Shown: positions 1 to 8,908, numbered from the stretch's first letter. The stretch: 64,000 nucleotides of DNA from Microvirga ossetica (GCF_002741015.1 NZ_CP016616.1:293501-357500); one strand, 5' to 3'. Program-made: numbers and translations. The notes: generated by a model not told the origin, from the letters alone.

Positions 1-160
1 CAGTCGCCCGGGTTCCGCTCATTGCAGGCGTGACAGGAAAAGTCGCGGGACCTGCCTTGGGGGCGGGAGCGATCATAGAAGCATGGCGCCCGAGCAAGAT
101 ACGTAGTAACATACCCTAACGAGAATTGAATCTCGGCGGCCTGACTACGGGGGATGGGCC

Positions 161-2782
161 ATGGCTTTCACGATCTTCTCAGCAAGCGCCGAAGAGCGCG
201 TCAGCGCCCTACAGACCAATGCCGGCCCGGATGCACCGTCGGTTACGAAACTGGCCGGCGGCGGGTGGCTCGTGACCTGGACCGCCAGGCCTGTCGCAGG
301 CACAGGCGTCGATGTCTTCCAGCAGAAATACGACGCCGACGGCGAGCCCCAGTTCAAGGACCAGAGCGGCCGGCCGCAGGTCCGTCAGGTCAATGTTGAA
401 ACCGGTGCCGACCATGTCATCCCATCGGTCAGGATTCTGGCGGATGGCGGATGGGTCGTTACCTGGACGGCATTCACAGGACCGGAGGGGGCTAATCACG
501 ACATCTACCAGCAGCGCTTCAATGCGGCTGGCGAACCTCAGTTCAAGGATCAGGGCGGTCGGCAACAGGACCGGCTCGTCAGCGCCGGCACCGCCGGCGA
601 TCCGGATCACAACCCGACCGTAACGGCCCTCCCCGCCGGCGACGGCGGCTGGATCGTGGCCTGGATCGGCCGCAATCAGGACGGCAGTTCCGGCGTCTAC
701 CAGCAGCGCTACGGCGCGGACGGCGAGCCGCTGTTCAAGGATGGAACAGGAGAGCCGCAGGCCCAGCAGGTCGAGCCATTTGCTTATGCCGCAGTAAGCC
801 GTCCGTCGGTGACGACCCTCGCCGATGGCGGCTGGATCGTGACATGGGCTGGCGCCAAGCAGGATGGAAGACCCGGCATCAACCAGCAATGGTATGACAA
901 GAATGGCGTGCCGCAATTCACGGACGGAAACGGGCAGCCGCAGGGCCGCCCGGTGAGCAGGTCCTCTGACGGCGGCCCTTATGCTCCTTCGGTTGCTGCG
1001 TTGGCGGATGGTGGATGGCTGGTGACCTGGGTTCTCGTGAATGTCGGCGGGAGCACGATCTATCAGCAGCGCTATGACGAGAATGGCGAGGCGCTGTTCA
1101 AGGATGGAGGCGGACAACCTCAGGACCGGGTGGTGAACGTCTACTCGAACCACACGCAGAACAATCCCGTCGTGATGGCGCTGGCCGATGGCGGATGGGT
1201 GGTGACCTGGGGGTCCCGCGGTCAGGATGAAACGGTCCACTCCATCTACCAGCAGAAATACGATTCTGCCGGCAATCCGCAATTCACGAACCAGGATGGC
1301 GCCCCACTCGACTGGCGCGCGACCGTTCCGGCCGCGCATGCTCGGTTCCGGCAGGCGACGACCGCCCTCGATGACGGCGGCTGGGTGGTCACCTCCGTCG
1401 GAGCAAATGGGATCGACCATGCTATTTACCAGACCCGCTACGCATCGGCGGAAGTCCTCGGCGCCACCGCGGATTCCGCCATCGGGACAAGCGCGGACGA
1501 GGTCCTGAAGACCAGAGCGGGCGGCCTGTCGGCCGGGGACCTTCTCGACGGCCGCGCCGGCACGGACACCATCGAGATGATCTCCGCCGGCCTCCTCGAC
1601 CTGCGTGCGCCCACGACCCTGGTCAATTTCGAGATCCTGCGCGGCTCGGCCGGCGACGACCGCTTCGTGGTGGACCGCGCACGATTGTCGGCTTTCAAGA
1701 CCTATGACGGCGGCGCCGGCAGCGATGCCCTCGTGCTCGTGGGACGAAGCTTCGATCTTACCGGGATCGCCGTCACGAATGTGGAAGCCGTCGAGCTCTT
1801 CGATCCGGCCGGCACTCAACTGACCTTGGACGATCACGATACGGCTCTTCTCGTGCGCGGTCCGAACGGCCTCGACGATCACGTCACGCTCGTCCGCGGC
1901 GTCTTTCAATGGCCGGAGCGCGGCGCGCTCTTCAAGGCCGGAATCGAGACCGTCACCGACGATACCGGCACCTACACCAACGCCGCCCCGAAAGGCCTTT
2001 CGCTGATGGGATCGACCGTGCAGGAGCTCTCGCCGAATCTCACGTCTGTCGGCACCCTCGCCGTCGACGACAAGGATTTAGGGGACCGTTTCACCTATAC
2101 TCTCGTCGACAATGCCGGCGGGCTCTTCAGGATCGTCTACCGCAGCGGTGTTCCGCATCTCGGCGTGGCCAATGGCGTCGGGCTCGATTACGAGCAGGCA
2201 AGCACGCACAAAGTCGTGGTGCGGGTCGAGGATATCGGCGGCCTGACCTTCGAGAAAAGTTTCACCATCACGGTCACCGATCTCGTTCCCGAAGTCGGAA
2301 TCGGCGGAATCCGCGACGACCGGATGATCGGCGGCATCGGGGCGGACCGCTTCGACGGCGGCGAAGGCAACGACACGCTGTCCGGCGCATCGGGCAACGA
2401 CTAGCTCAAGGGCGGCCTCGGCCTCGACCGACTCAGCGGCGGCAAGGAACGGGACATCTTCGTCTTCGACACGACGCCGAACCGATCGACCAATATCGAT
2501 ACGATCATCGACTTCAATGCGAGGGACGATTCGATCCACCTGGACAACGCGATCTTCAAGGCGCTCGGCAAGGGCGGAACCCCGATGAAGCCCGCTGCGA
2601 TGAAGGCCGGGTTCTTCCATGCCGGCAAGGCGGCCCATGATGCGAACGACCGCATCGTCTACGACAAGAAAACGGGCGCGCTCTTCTACGATGCCGACGG
2701 CACCGGAAAGATGGCGCAGGTCAAATTTGCCACGCTCACCAACAAGCCCGTCCTCAAGGCCACGGACTTCTTCGTGATCTGA
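161..2782 (+). pseudogene. RTX-type calcium-binding exoprotein, interrupted by an in-frame amber codon
   Basis: The frame opens at ATG 161 after a G-rich ribosome site and runs 747 codons to TAG at 2402-2404. The same frame then continues without another stop to TGA at 2780-2782 (873 residues if read through). The N-terminal 430 residues hold seven copies of a roughly 58-residue repeat with cores like DGGWVVTW and IYQQRYD. A cadherin-like segment lies near residues 605-715, followed by RTX nonapeptides such as GGEGNDTLSG. The amber codon falls inside the RTX block, just after GASGND, and the next residues (LKGGLGLDRLSGG) resume the repeat, so a TGG tryptophan codon was probably lost. The post-stop part carries the C-terminal domain that would hold the type I secretion signal and resembles the end of the RTX protein at 35205-35717. 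A secreted calcium-binding protein is the likely ancestral role; without the C-terminus export is doubtful. Confidence 0.85.
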
Positions 2783-2867
2783 ACGCTGGCCCGGATCCCG
2801 AGTCGCCGGGCGGCACGATCATCGTGTATCGTCCCAGCGATTCACGACATCCAGTGAGAGGAAGCCC

Positions 2868-3494
2868 ATGGCCGACGAACTCGTCTTCTACACCAATCCC
2901 ATGTCGCGCGGCCGCATCGTGCGGTGGATGCTGGAGGAAACCGGCTGCGCCTACCGGACGGAGGTTTTGGGCTTCGGTAAAGAGATGAAGGCTCCCGCCT
3001 ATCTTGCCGTCAATCCCATGGGCAAGGTGCCCGCGATCCTGCACAAGGGAACGGTCGTCACCGAGGGCGCCGCCATCTGCGCCTATCTGGCCGATGCCTT
3101 TCCCGAGGCTGGCCTCGCACCGGCGCCTCAAGATTCCTCGCGAGGCACCTATTATCGCTGGATGTTCTTTGCCGCTGGCCCGATGGAGGCCGCGCTGAGC
3201 AACAAGGCCTTCGGCTTCGAGGTCCCGACCGACAAGCAGCGTGCCATCGGCTATGGCAGCATCGACGATGTCCTGAACGCTCTGGAACAGGCCGTCTCGC
3301 AAACCGAATACATCGCCGGGGATCGATTCACGGCGGCGGATGTCTATGTCGGATCCCAGATCGGCTGGGGCATGATGTTCGGCACCCTGGAAAAGCGCCC
3401 CGCCTTCGAGGCTTATTGGAAGCGGATCGGCAACCGCCCGGCGGCGATCCGGGCGCGCGAGATCGACGACGCGCTCGTGCCGCCGAAGGCTTGA
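2868..3494 (+). CDS. Glutathione S-transferase family protein
   Basis: The 208-residue product has the two-domain GST layout: a thioredoxin-like N-terminal half (about residues 4-80) and an all-helical C-terminal half. The start FYTNPMSRGRIVRW places Ser13 where the catalytic Ser/Cys/Tyr of bacterial GSTs lies. NPMGKVPAIL carries the cis-proline, and VVTEGAAICAYLAD is the glutathione gamma-glutamyl binding segment. Such enzymes conjugate glutathione to electrophiles or reduce peroxides in the cytoplasm; the substrate cannot be read from the sequence. Start ATG 2868 follows a GAGAGGAAG ribosome site. The gene stands alone, downstream of the RTX pseudogene and convergent with the thioesterase. 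Confidence 0.9.
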   Translation: MADELVFYTNPMSRGRIVRWMLEETGCAYRTEVLGFGKEMKAPAYLAVNPMGKVPAILHKGTVVTEGAAICAYLADAFPEAGLAPAPQDSSRGTYYRWMFFAAGPMEAALSNKAFGFEVPTDKQRAIGYGSIDDVLNALEQAVSQTEYIAGDRFTAADVYVGSQIGWGMMFGTLEKRPAFEAYWKRIGNRPAAIRAREIDDALVPPKA

Positions 3495-3508
3495 GCCGTG
3501 CCGCAGCA

Positions 3509-3946
3509 CTAGCGGCGATCCGGGATCGAATAGGTCCCGGTCGCATGACAGACCACCTCCGGAATGCCCTCCGAAAAGATCGAGACCTCTCCCACCGCCA
3601 GCCGCTTGCCGAGCTTCAGCAGGCGGCAATCGGCAATGAGCGCGCGCGGCTCGGGCTTTCTCAGGAAGTTGAAATTGAGGCTCGTGGTCACGGCAAGCGC
3701 CACCGGCCCGACATGGGCGAGAATCGCCGCATAGAGGGCGAGATCCGCCAGGGCCATCATGGCGGGGCCCGAGATCGTACCGCCGGGCCGCAGGTGGCGC
3801 TCGTGATAATCCATCCGCATTCGGGCCGAGAGCGGGCCGACCTCGTCGACGAAGTAGCTGCGGCCGCCCGCATGCATCTGCGGGAACTCCCGGTCGAGGA
3901 AGGACGTCAGCTCGTCCCGGGTCATGATGGGATGGTGCGATGCCAT
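3509..3946 (-). CDS. Hotdog-fold thioesterase, PaaI/YdiI-like
   Basis: A 145-residue single hotdog domain. The stretch RPGGTISGPAMMALAD near residues 53-68 matches the central helix region of PaaI-type acyl-CoA thioesterases, where the acidic residue is catalytic, and the family usually has 130-150 residues. It would hydrolyse acyl- or aryl-CoA thioesters in the cytoplasm. The longer open frame upstream is antisense to the CoA-binding protein gene and was discarded. ATG 3946 is preferred; an alternative ATG lies at 3925, and neither has a clear ribosome site. It is divergent from the CoA-binding protein gene with about 50 bp between the two starts. Confidence 0.82.
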   Translation of the reverse strand: MASHHPIMTRDELTSFLDREFPQMHAGGRSYFVDEVGPLSARMRMDYHERHLRPGGTISGPAMMALADLALYAAILAHVGPVALAVTTSLNFNFLRKPEPRALIADCRLLKLGKRLAVGEVSIFSEGIPEVVCHATGTYSIPDRR

Positions 3947-3997
3947 GAATATGCGATGCTCATTGAACTGCCCTGCCCTATCCCATACGTTCCCCAC

Positions 3998-4522
3998 ATG
4001 AATCACGACAATTATCCGAACGAATACATCCGCGTCATCCTCAACACCGTGAAGACCATCGCGCTGGTCGGCGCCTCGCAGAACCCGGCCCGCCCGAGCT
4101 GGATCGTCACCAAGTACCTGCTGGAGCGCGGCTATGACGTGATCCCGATCAATCCCGGCCTCGCCGGAGGCGAGCTGCTGGGCAAGAAGGTCTACGCCTC
4201 CCTGAAGGAGGTTCCCTTCCCCATCGATATGGTCGAGATCTTCCGCAATTCGGAGGCCGCCGGTCCTATCACGGACGAGGCCCTTGCTCTTGAGCCGCTG
4301 CCCAAGGTCCTCTGGATGCAGCTCTCCGTCCGCAACGACGAGGCTGCCGCCATGGCCGAGGCGAAGGGCCTGAGGGTCGTCATGGACCGCTGCCCGAAGA
4401 TCGAGTTCGGCCGCCTCTCCGGCGAGATCTCCTGGCAGGGCGTGAACTCGCGGATGCTCAGCTCCAAGAAGCCGGTTCTCTCCGGCAAGGGTTTTCAGAA
4501 ACTCAGCCTCAACCGGCCTTGA
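3998..4522 (+). CDS. CoA-binding protein (Rossmann fold, YccU-like)
   Basis: The product has 174 residues with a Rossmann nucleotide-binding start, TIALVGASQNPARPS, near residues 20-34. This is the CoA_binding domain shared with succinyl-CoA ligase alpha subunits, here as a stand-alone short protein. The segment MDRCPKIEFGRLSGE in the C-terminal half is typical of the YccU family, whose exact role is unknown. ATG 3998 is chosen because homologous proteins begin close before the first beta strand; an in-frame upstream ATG would add 14 residues. The gene is divergent from the hotdog thioesterase, another CoA-linked protein. Confidence 0.85.
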   Translation: MNHDNYPNEYIRVILNTVKTIALVGASQNPARPSWIVTKYLLERGYDVIPINPGLAGGELLGKKVYASLKEVPFPIDMVEIFRNSEAAGPITDEALALEPLPKVLWMQLSVRNDEAAAMAEAKGLRVVMDRCPKIEFGRLSGEISWQGVNSRMLSSKKPVLSGKGFQKLSLNRP

Positions 4523-4530
4523 TGCGATGA

Positions 4531-4632
4531 GTGTCATTCCCGGCCGGAGCGTAGCGGAGGGGGAAGGGAATCCATAGCGCTGCGCTTGGTCGTGGATCCC
4601 CTTCCCGGCCTATGGCCGCCGGGGATGACATG
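4531..4632. repeat. Palindromic intergenic repeat (REP/BIME-like)
   Basis: Inverted halves of the form GTCATTCCCGGCCGG and GCCGCCGGGGATGAC bracket about 70 bp containing GAGCGTAGCGG. The same building blocks recur at 6029-6057, 56574-56757, 58430-58519 and 60611-60711, always between genes. Here it sits between the CoA-binding protein gene and the metY promoter. Confidence 0.75.
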
Positions 4633-4652
4633 CGAGCAATCGCACACCCTCC

Positions 4653-4680
4653 TTGACGAAAGAACGATCCGTTCGATAAA
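4653..4680 (+). promoter_or_regulatory. Candidate sigma70 promoter of the sulfhydrylase gene
   Basis: A -35 hexamer TTGACG (4653-4658) and a -10 hexamer GATAAA (4675-4680) are separated by 16 bp and lie about 35 bp before the ATG. The short leader leaves little room for a riboswitch downstream of the start point. Positional inference only. Confidence 0.4.
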
Positions 4681-4714
4681 TAGAACGCACTTTTTCTCCG
4701 AGAGGACGCCCGCC

Positions 4715-5998
4715 ATGACCGACCGCCTGCCAGGCTTCAACACGCTCGCCATCCATGCCGGAGCGGCCCCTGATGCCGCGACGGGAGCGCGGGCGACCCC
4801 GATCTACCAGACCACGTCCTTCGTCTTCGACGACGTGGATCATGCGGCCTCCCTGTTCGGCCTGCAGGCCTTCGGCAACATCTATTCCCGAATCGGCAAC
4901 CCGACCTGCGCCGTGCTGGAAGAGCGCGTGGCGGCGCTGGAAGGCGGCACCGCCGCTCTTGCGGTGGCCTCTGGCCATGCGGCCGAGTTCCTGGTGTTCC
5001 ACACCCTGCTCCAGCCCGGCGACGAGTTCGTCGCCGCCAAGCAGCTTTATGGCGGCTCGATCAACCAGTTCAATCATTCCTACAAGAATTTCGGCTGGAA
5101 CGTCGCCTGGGCCAATGCCGACGACCCGTCGAGCTTCGAGGCCGCCATCACGCCGAAGACCAAGGCGATCTTCGTCGAATCCATCGCCAATCCCGGCGGC
5201 GTGATCGTCGATCTTCAGGCCATCGCGGCGATCGCCAAGAAGCACCGCATCCCGTTCATCGTCGACAACACGATGGCGACGCCCTACCTGATCAAGGCCT
5301 TCGAGCACGGCGCCGACATCATCGTCCATTCCGCCACCAAGTTCCTCGGCGGCCACGGCAATTCCATCGGCGGCGTGATCGTGGATGGCGGCTCGTTTAA
5401 CTTCGCGGGAGACGACCGCTATCCCATGCTCTCGAAGCCGCGCCCGGAATACGGCGGCATGGTGCTCGGCGAGACTTTTGGGAATTTCGGCTTCGCCATC
5501 GCCTGCCGCGTGCTCGGCCTGCGCGATCTCGGACCGGCGCTCTCGCCCTTCAACGCCTTCCTCATCCTCAACGGGATCGAGACCCTGCCCCTGCGCATGC
5601 AGCGCCACTCGGACAATACGCTCGCCGTGGCGGAGCATCTCTCGAACCACAGCAAGGTGTCCTGGGTCAGCTATCCCGGCCTGCGCGACGACCTCTACCA
5701 CAACCTCGCCAAGCAATACTGCCCCAAGGGCGCAGGCGCGGTGTTCACCTTCGGCCTCAAGGGCGGCTACGAGGCCGGCGTGAAGCTGGTGTCGAACCTC
5801 AAGCTGTTCTCGCACCTGGCCAATATCGGCGACACCCGCTCCCTGGTGATCCACCCTGCCTCCACCACGCACCGCCAGCTCACCGACGAGCAGAAGACCC
5901 AGGCCGGCGCCGGCCCGGAAGTGGTGCGCCTGTCCATCGGCCTGGAGGACAAGGACGACCTGATCGACGATCTCAATCAGGCTCTCGACGCGGCGTAA
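4715..5998 (+). CDS. metY: O-acetylhomoserine aminocarboxypropyltransferase (sulfhydrylase)
   Basis: A 427-residue PLP enzyme of the Cys/Met metabolism family. It converts O-acetylhomoserine and sulfide to homocysteine (direct sulfhydrylation) in methionine synthesis. The PLP lysine is Lys209 in SATKFLGGHGNSIGG. The N-terminal ATPIYQTTSFVFDD and YSRIGNPTCAVLEERVAALE are hallmarks of the MetY branch, whose length (about 425-440) fits better than that of the shorter MetB/MetZ enzymes. ATG 4715 has a strong ribosome site, AGAGGA, ten bases upstream; the upstream extension of the open frame runs through a repeat and was rejected. Likely monocistronic: a repeat and an IS element follow directly. 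Confidence 0.92.
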   Translation: MTDRLPGFNTLAIHAGAAPDAATGARATPIYQTTSFVFDDVDHAASLFGLQAFGNIYSRIGNPTCAVLEERVAALEGGTAALAVASGHAAEFLVFHTLLQPGDEFVAAKQLYGGSINQFNHSYKNFGWNVAWANADDPSSFEAAITPKTKAIFVESIANPGGVIVDLQAIAAIAKKHRIPFIVDNTMATPYLIKAFEHGADIIVHSATKFLGGHGNSIGGVIVDGGSFNFAGDDRYPMLSKPRPEYGGMVLGETFGNFGFAIACRVLGLRDLGPALSPFNAFLILNGIETLPLRMQRHSDNTLAVAEHLSNHSKVSWVSYPGLRDDLYHNLAKQYCPKGAGAVFTFGLKGGYEAGVKLVSNLKLFSHLANIGDTRSLVIHPASTTHRQLTDEQKTQAGAGPEVVRLSIGLEDKDDLIDDLNQALDAA

Positions 5999-6028
5999 CT
6001 CGCGTCTGCCATTTCAAAGGTTCACCAC

Positions 6029-6057
6029 GTCATGGCCGGGCTTGTCCCGGCCATCTC
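6029..6057. repeat. Short palindromic repeat (REP-like)
   Basis: GGCCGGG and CCCGGCC arms around a CTTGT loop form a perfect hairpin flanked by GTCAT. The same hairpin occurs near 56728-56757 and 58490-58515. It lies between metY and IS481 copy 1 and may act as a bidirectional transcript end. Confidence 0.7.
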
Positions 6058-6104
6058 GCATTTATGAGGCTCGGTGCACTTCGGATCGGGATCACCGGCC
6101 TTGT

Positions 6105-7364
6105 TGTTCAGTCTGGAGAGATAGCCGTCACCTGTTCGGAGAGATGAGCGCCACTTTTGCGGTCGGTCAAGTCGATGCTGGCGATCTGCTGGGTGGCGAA
6201 GAAGACGCCGAACCGGCCGTCTGCAGCGAGGGGCCGGATCGCGACCGTCTCGCCGCGGAACGCCGTCGGCACCTTCCACAGCCGTCCGCGGAAGGTGACG
6301 TAATCCTTGCCGGACAGGACCCGCCGCACGGTCTCGCCTTGCGCATACTGCACCGCCGGCAGCTTTGCCGGCAGGGCCCGCGCGCTGGGACGGTAGCGGC
6401 TGGCCGGCACCGCCTGGCCCAGCGCCTCATGCGGCCGTTCCAGGTTGTAGGTCTGGCGCCAGGCGTCGAGCGCATGCTGCACCGCCGTCCGGTCGCGAAA
6501 CGCGCGCAGGGCGAAGACCTCGGCCTTGAGCGTACGATGGAAGCGCTCGTTCTTGCCCCGGCTCTGCGGGTGGTAGGGCCGGCTGTGCAGCACCGCCACG
6601 CCCAGCTTCAGCAGCCAGACGCCGAAGCGTGTCCAGGGCGCTCCGGCGGCAGCGCCCCAGGGCGTGCCGTTGTCCACGAACACCGCCTGCGGCAGCCCGT
6701 AGCGGCCGAACGCCCGCTCCAGATGCGCACGCACCGTCGCCCCCGTCTCGTCGCTACAGGCCGCCAGCACCACGGCATAGCGCGAGTGGTCGTCGATGAC
6801 GGTCAGCGGATGGCAGCGGCTGCCGTCGGCGAGCCGGATCCAGCCCTTGAAGTCCATCTGCCACAGCAGGTTCGGCGCCGGCTTCTCGAAGCGCAGGCCG
6901 GCCGGCGGGCCGCCGCGGGGCGGCACGATCCGCCCGCTCCGGCGCAGGATCTCATGCACCACCGACACCGCGGGCGAAGCCACGCCCTCCCGCTCGAGGC
7001 AGCGCGCGATCTTGCGCGCGCCCCAGGCCGGGTGGGCATCCCGCACCGCCAGGATGCGCGTCTCAACCGCCGCATCCGTCCGGCGCGGGCTGCGCCGCGG
7101 CCGGCGCGAACGCTCCTCCAGGGCCTCCCCGGCGGCCCAGCGCCTCAGCCATTTGTAGCCCGTCTTCGGATGAATGCCGAAGCCCCGGCACAGTGCGCGC
7201 CGGTTGGCCCCCTCCGCCAGGGCGAGCGCAACGAATTCCCGTCGCCGATCCATCTTCGACACCTCTTGCCACGGCATGGACCGCCTCCTTTAGACGCATC
7301 CATGACAGTTTGAGGTGGCGGCCATGTCTCCGAACACCCGGCGACCATGTCTCCGGGCTGAACA
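6105..7364 (-). mobile_element. IS481-family insertion sequence, copy 1
   Basis: A 1260-bp element bounded by inverted ends starting TGTTCAG: TGTTCAGTCTGGAGAG at the left and the complement of TGTTCAGCCCGGAGACA at the right. A second internal motif, TGTTCGGAGA followed by G/C-ATG, repeats about 30 bp inside each end. It carries one transposase gene whose stop codon lies within the terminal repeat. An apparently identical copy in the opposite orientation lies at 48849-50108. Both are flanked by palindromic repeat sequence (ATCACCGGSCTTGT outside the ends). I see no clear direct target duplication, so the exact boundary may be off by a few bases. Confidence 0.88.
6108..7277 (-). CDS. IS481-family transposase (DDE integrase core)
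   Basis: A 389-residue protein. The N-terminal helix-turn-helix (RRALCRGFGIHPKTGYKWL, about residues 27-45) is followed by a second HTH-like segment and an rve integrase core with the DDE triad in LLWQMDFKGW, AVFVDNGTPW and GKNERFHRTL. A C-terminal beta-rich tail ends in the IS terminus. Identity to the transposase at 48936-50105 is complete along the whole translation, so the two copies diverged very recently or are being homogenised. MDRRREF at 7253 is an alternative start. It lacks any frameshift and appears intact and potentially active. Confidence 0.93.
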   Translation of the reverse strand: MPWQEVSKMDRRREFVALALAEGANRRALCRGFGIHPKTGYKWLRRWAAGEALEERSRRPRRSPRRTDAAVETRILAVRDAHPAWGARKIARCLEREGVASPAVSVVHEILRRSGRIVPPRGGPPAGLRFEKPAPNLLWQMDFKGWIRLADGSRCHPLTVIDDHSRYAVVLAACSDETGATVRAHLERAFGRYGLPQAVFVDNGTPWGAAAGAPWTRFGVWLLKLGVAVLHSRPYHPQSRGKNERFHRTLKAEVFALRAFRDRTAVQHALDAWRQTYNLERPHEALGQAVPASRYRPSARALPAKLPAVQYAQGETVRRVLSGKDYVTFRGRLWKVPTAFRGETVAIRPLAADGRFGVFFATQQIASIDLTDRKSGAHLSEQVTAISPD

Positions 7365-7413
7365 ATAAGCCCGGTGATGACAGGCAAGTGTTATCGCAAG
7401 ACGATCGGACAGC

Positions 7414-7441
7414 AAAAAGGGCGGCCTGAGAGCCGCCCTTT
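7414..7441 (-). terminator. Rho-independent terminator of the parA-like gene
   Basis: A 10-bp stem, AAAGGGCGGC against GCCGCCCTTT, with a 6-base loop. On the minus strand it is followed by a T run (A run at 7414-7418 on the plus strand). It lies just after the parA-like stop codon. Confidence 0.8.
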
Positions 7442-7462
7442 ATGTCGCGATGAAGCCGAACC

Positions 7463-8137
7463 TCACGCCGCGCGCGATGCGCCGGATTTCTTGTAGGTGT
7501 TGTGGATCGCGGCGAGCGAGCGCTCGAGGGCGGTCCAGAGACGTCCGATCTCGTCGGCGCCTTGTGAACTCGCATCGTATTCCCGCGCGCCTTCGCCCGT
7601 CGAGAGGGAGAGCGTCAGTTCGGGACGATGCGTGATCTGGCCGGCCCAGACGGGAACCTGGAGCGCGTTGAGCGCGCCGCGGGCATCGGCGACCACATGA
7701 GCCTCGGCATCGCTATGCTTGGCCGGAGCGGCATTGATCACGGCAGCGTAAGGCTTGCGCATCTCACGCGCGATTGCGACCGTGTCCTGCAAGGCCGCAA
7801 TGTCGAACAGGCTCGCGCGGGTGGGAATGATCACGAGCGTTGCCTGCTTGATCGCCTCCGCTACGATCGACGACTTGTTCGGAGGCGTGTCGACCAGCAC
7901 CCACTCGTAGCCTTCGCGCTTCGCGTCCCGGATCGCATCGGCGATGTTGCGGACGTTGTGCCTAAGGCCAAGATATTCCTGGCTGCGGATCTTGTGCCAG
8001 AGCGACAGGGAGCCCTGCGGATCGTTGTCGATCAGCAATGTCCGACGCGAAGGGTTGGCAATATAACTTGCGAGATGAGCAGCGAGCGTGCTCTTTCCCG
8101 AGCCGCCCTTCCGCGAAGCAAAGACCAGCACATTCAT
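7463..8137 (-). CDS. ParA-family ATPase (orphan)
   Basis: A 224-residue P-loop protein of the ParA/MinD group. The deviant Walker A motif RKGGSGKST lies at residues 9-17, and the Walker B-like stretch WVLVDTPP follows near residue 77. Lacking an N-terminal HTH, it resembles small chromosomal or plasmid ParA ATPases that position DNA or protein cargo. No parB or centromere-like repeats are visible next to it, so the partner is unknown. ATG 8137 is chosen because AAGGAGTC lies 7 bases upstream; the longer frame adds an unlikely 11 residues. It has its own terminator and lies next to IS481 copy 1. Confidence 0.85.
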   Translation of the reverse strand: MNVLVFASRKGGSGKSTLAAHLASYIANPSRRTLLIDNDPQGSLSLWHKIRSQEYLGLRHNVRNIADAIRDAKREGYEWVLVDTPPNKSSIVAEAIKQATLVIIPTRASLFDIAALQDTVAIAREMRKPYAAVINAAPAKHSDAEAHVVADARGALNALQVPVWAGQITHRPELTLSLSTGEGAREYDASSQGADEIGRLWTALERSLAAIHNTYKKSGASRAA

Positions 8138-8479
8138 GCCTGACTCCTTATCAGCCTGTTCCTGCAGCACTGCGCTTGAGGGTTGATCCCATCTTAATAT
8201 TGTTCACCTGTAGCAGGGCAAGTACTGATTTCCTAATTCAAGCCCTGTTCCCACCGCGATTTTTCGTTTTCAGCAGCATTCACCGCTCTTTTTCGAACGA
8301 TGCGCCGGCTGATCGAGCTTCCGATGGGAAATGCAGGCTTTGTGATTCCAAGCGCATTTCAAGCTATTCAAGCTTGGCGATACAGGGGTTTAGTTCCCGA
8401 TTTGAAACGTTTTTTAGACTCGGAACCACTGTTCTGCTTGGCCGTTAAGCCCCAGACTTCACAATCTAGGAGCTGACAC
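8138..8479. other. Intergenic region between parA-like and DUF1236 genes
   Basis: About 340 bp, less GC-rich than its surroundings, separating divergent genes. The direct repeat TTTCAAGCTA-TTCAAGCT and the decamer AAGCTTGGCG (8370-8379) lie about 100 bp before the DUF1236 gene; the decamer recurs before two other small exported protein genes. I see no gene or stable RNA here. Confidence 0.4.
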
Positions 8480-8887
8480 ATGTCCAAGAAGATCTTGTTT
8501 GCAGGCGCTGTTCTTGTCGCCCTCGCCCCGGTCGGCGCCTTCGCCCAGTCGGGTGGTGCAGCGGCCGGCGCTGCAACCGGTGCTGTCGGCGGCGCCATCG
8601 TGGGCGGCCCGATCGGTGCTGCCGTAGGCGGCGTGACGGGCGCTATCGTGGGCGGCCTGGCCGATCAGCAGCAGCCGCAATTCCGTCAGTATGTGGTGAC
8701 CCAGGGCGTGCCGTCCTACCGCTATCAGGAAGAGGTTCGCGTCGGCGCGACGCTTCCGGCCTCCGGCGTGCAGTATTACCAGGTTCCCGCCGAGTACGGC
8801 GTGAGCAACTATCGCTATACGGTCGTCAACGACGTCCCCGTTCTGGTCGATCCCGGCACCCGCCGCGTCGTCCAGGTCATCCGCTAA
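8480..8887 (+). CDS. DUF1236-domain exported protein
   Basis: A 135-residue protein with a cleavable signal peptide (MSKKILFAGAVLVALAPVG, cut after AFA near residue 22). A glycine-zipper-like stretch (GAAAGAATGAVGGAIVGG and repeats, residues 27-60) follows and may insert in a membrane. The C-terminal half matches DUF1236: EEVRVGATLP, then NYRYTVVNDVPVLVDPGTRRVVQVI. The function of the domain is unknown, and it is common in Hyphomicrobiales envelopes. AGGAGC eight bases before ATG 8480 supports the start. A strong terminator follows, so the gene is monocistronic. Confidence 0.82.
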   Translation: MSKKILFAGAVLVALAPVGAFAQSGGAAAGAATGAVGGAIVGGPIGAAVGGVTGAIVGGLADQQQPQFRQYVVTQGVPSYRYQEEVRVGATLPASGVQYYQVPAEYGVSNYRYTVVNDVPVLVDPGTRRVVQVIR

Positions 8888-8908
8888 TCGCCTGTAGCAG
8901 TCATGAAT

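Noticed and set aside
1..160. Gene fragment at the left edge
   Set aside because: No frame with coding character extends into the first 160 bp; it is treated as the RTX gene leader.
209..1909. Long minus-strand open frame opposite the RTX gene
   Set aside because: It is a mirror of the GC-rich repeats, lacks domain features and a ribosome site, and overlaps a clearly real gene.
4633..4714. SAM-II-type riboswitch before metY
   Set aside because: GATAAAT is reminiscent of the conserved SAM-II box, but the downstream pseudoknot partner is missing, and the predicted promoter leaves too short a leader.
6085..6110. Direct target-site duplication at IS481 copy 1
   Set aside because: The flanks CTTGT and ATAAG/ACAAG are inverted, not direct, repeats; they belong to the palindrome family instead.
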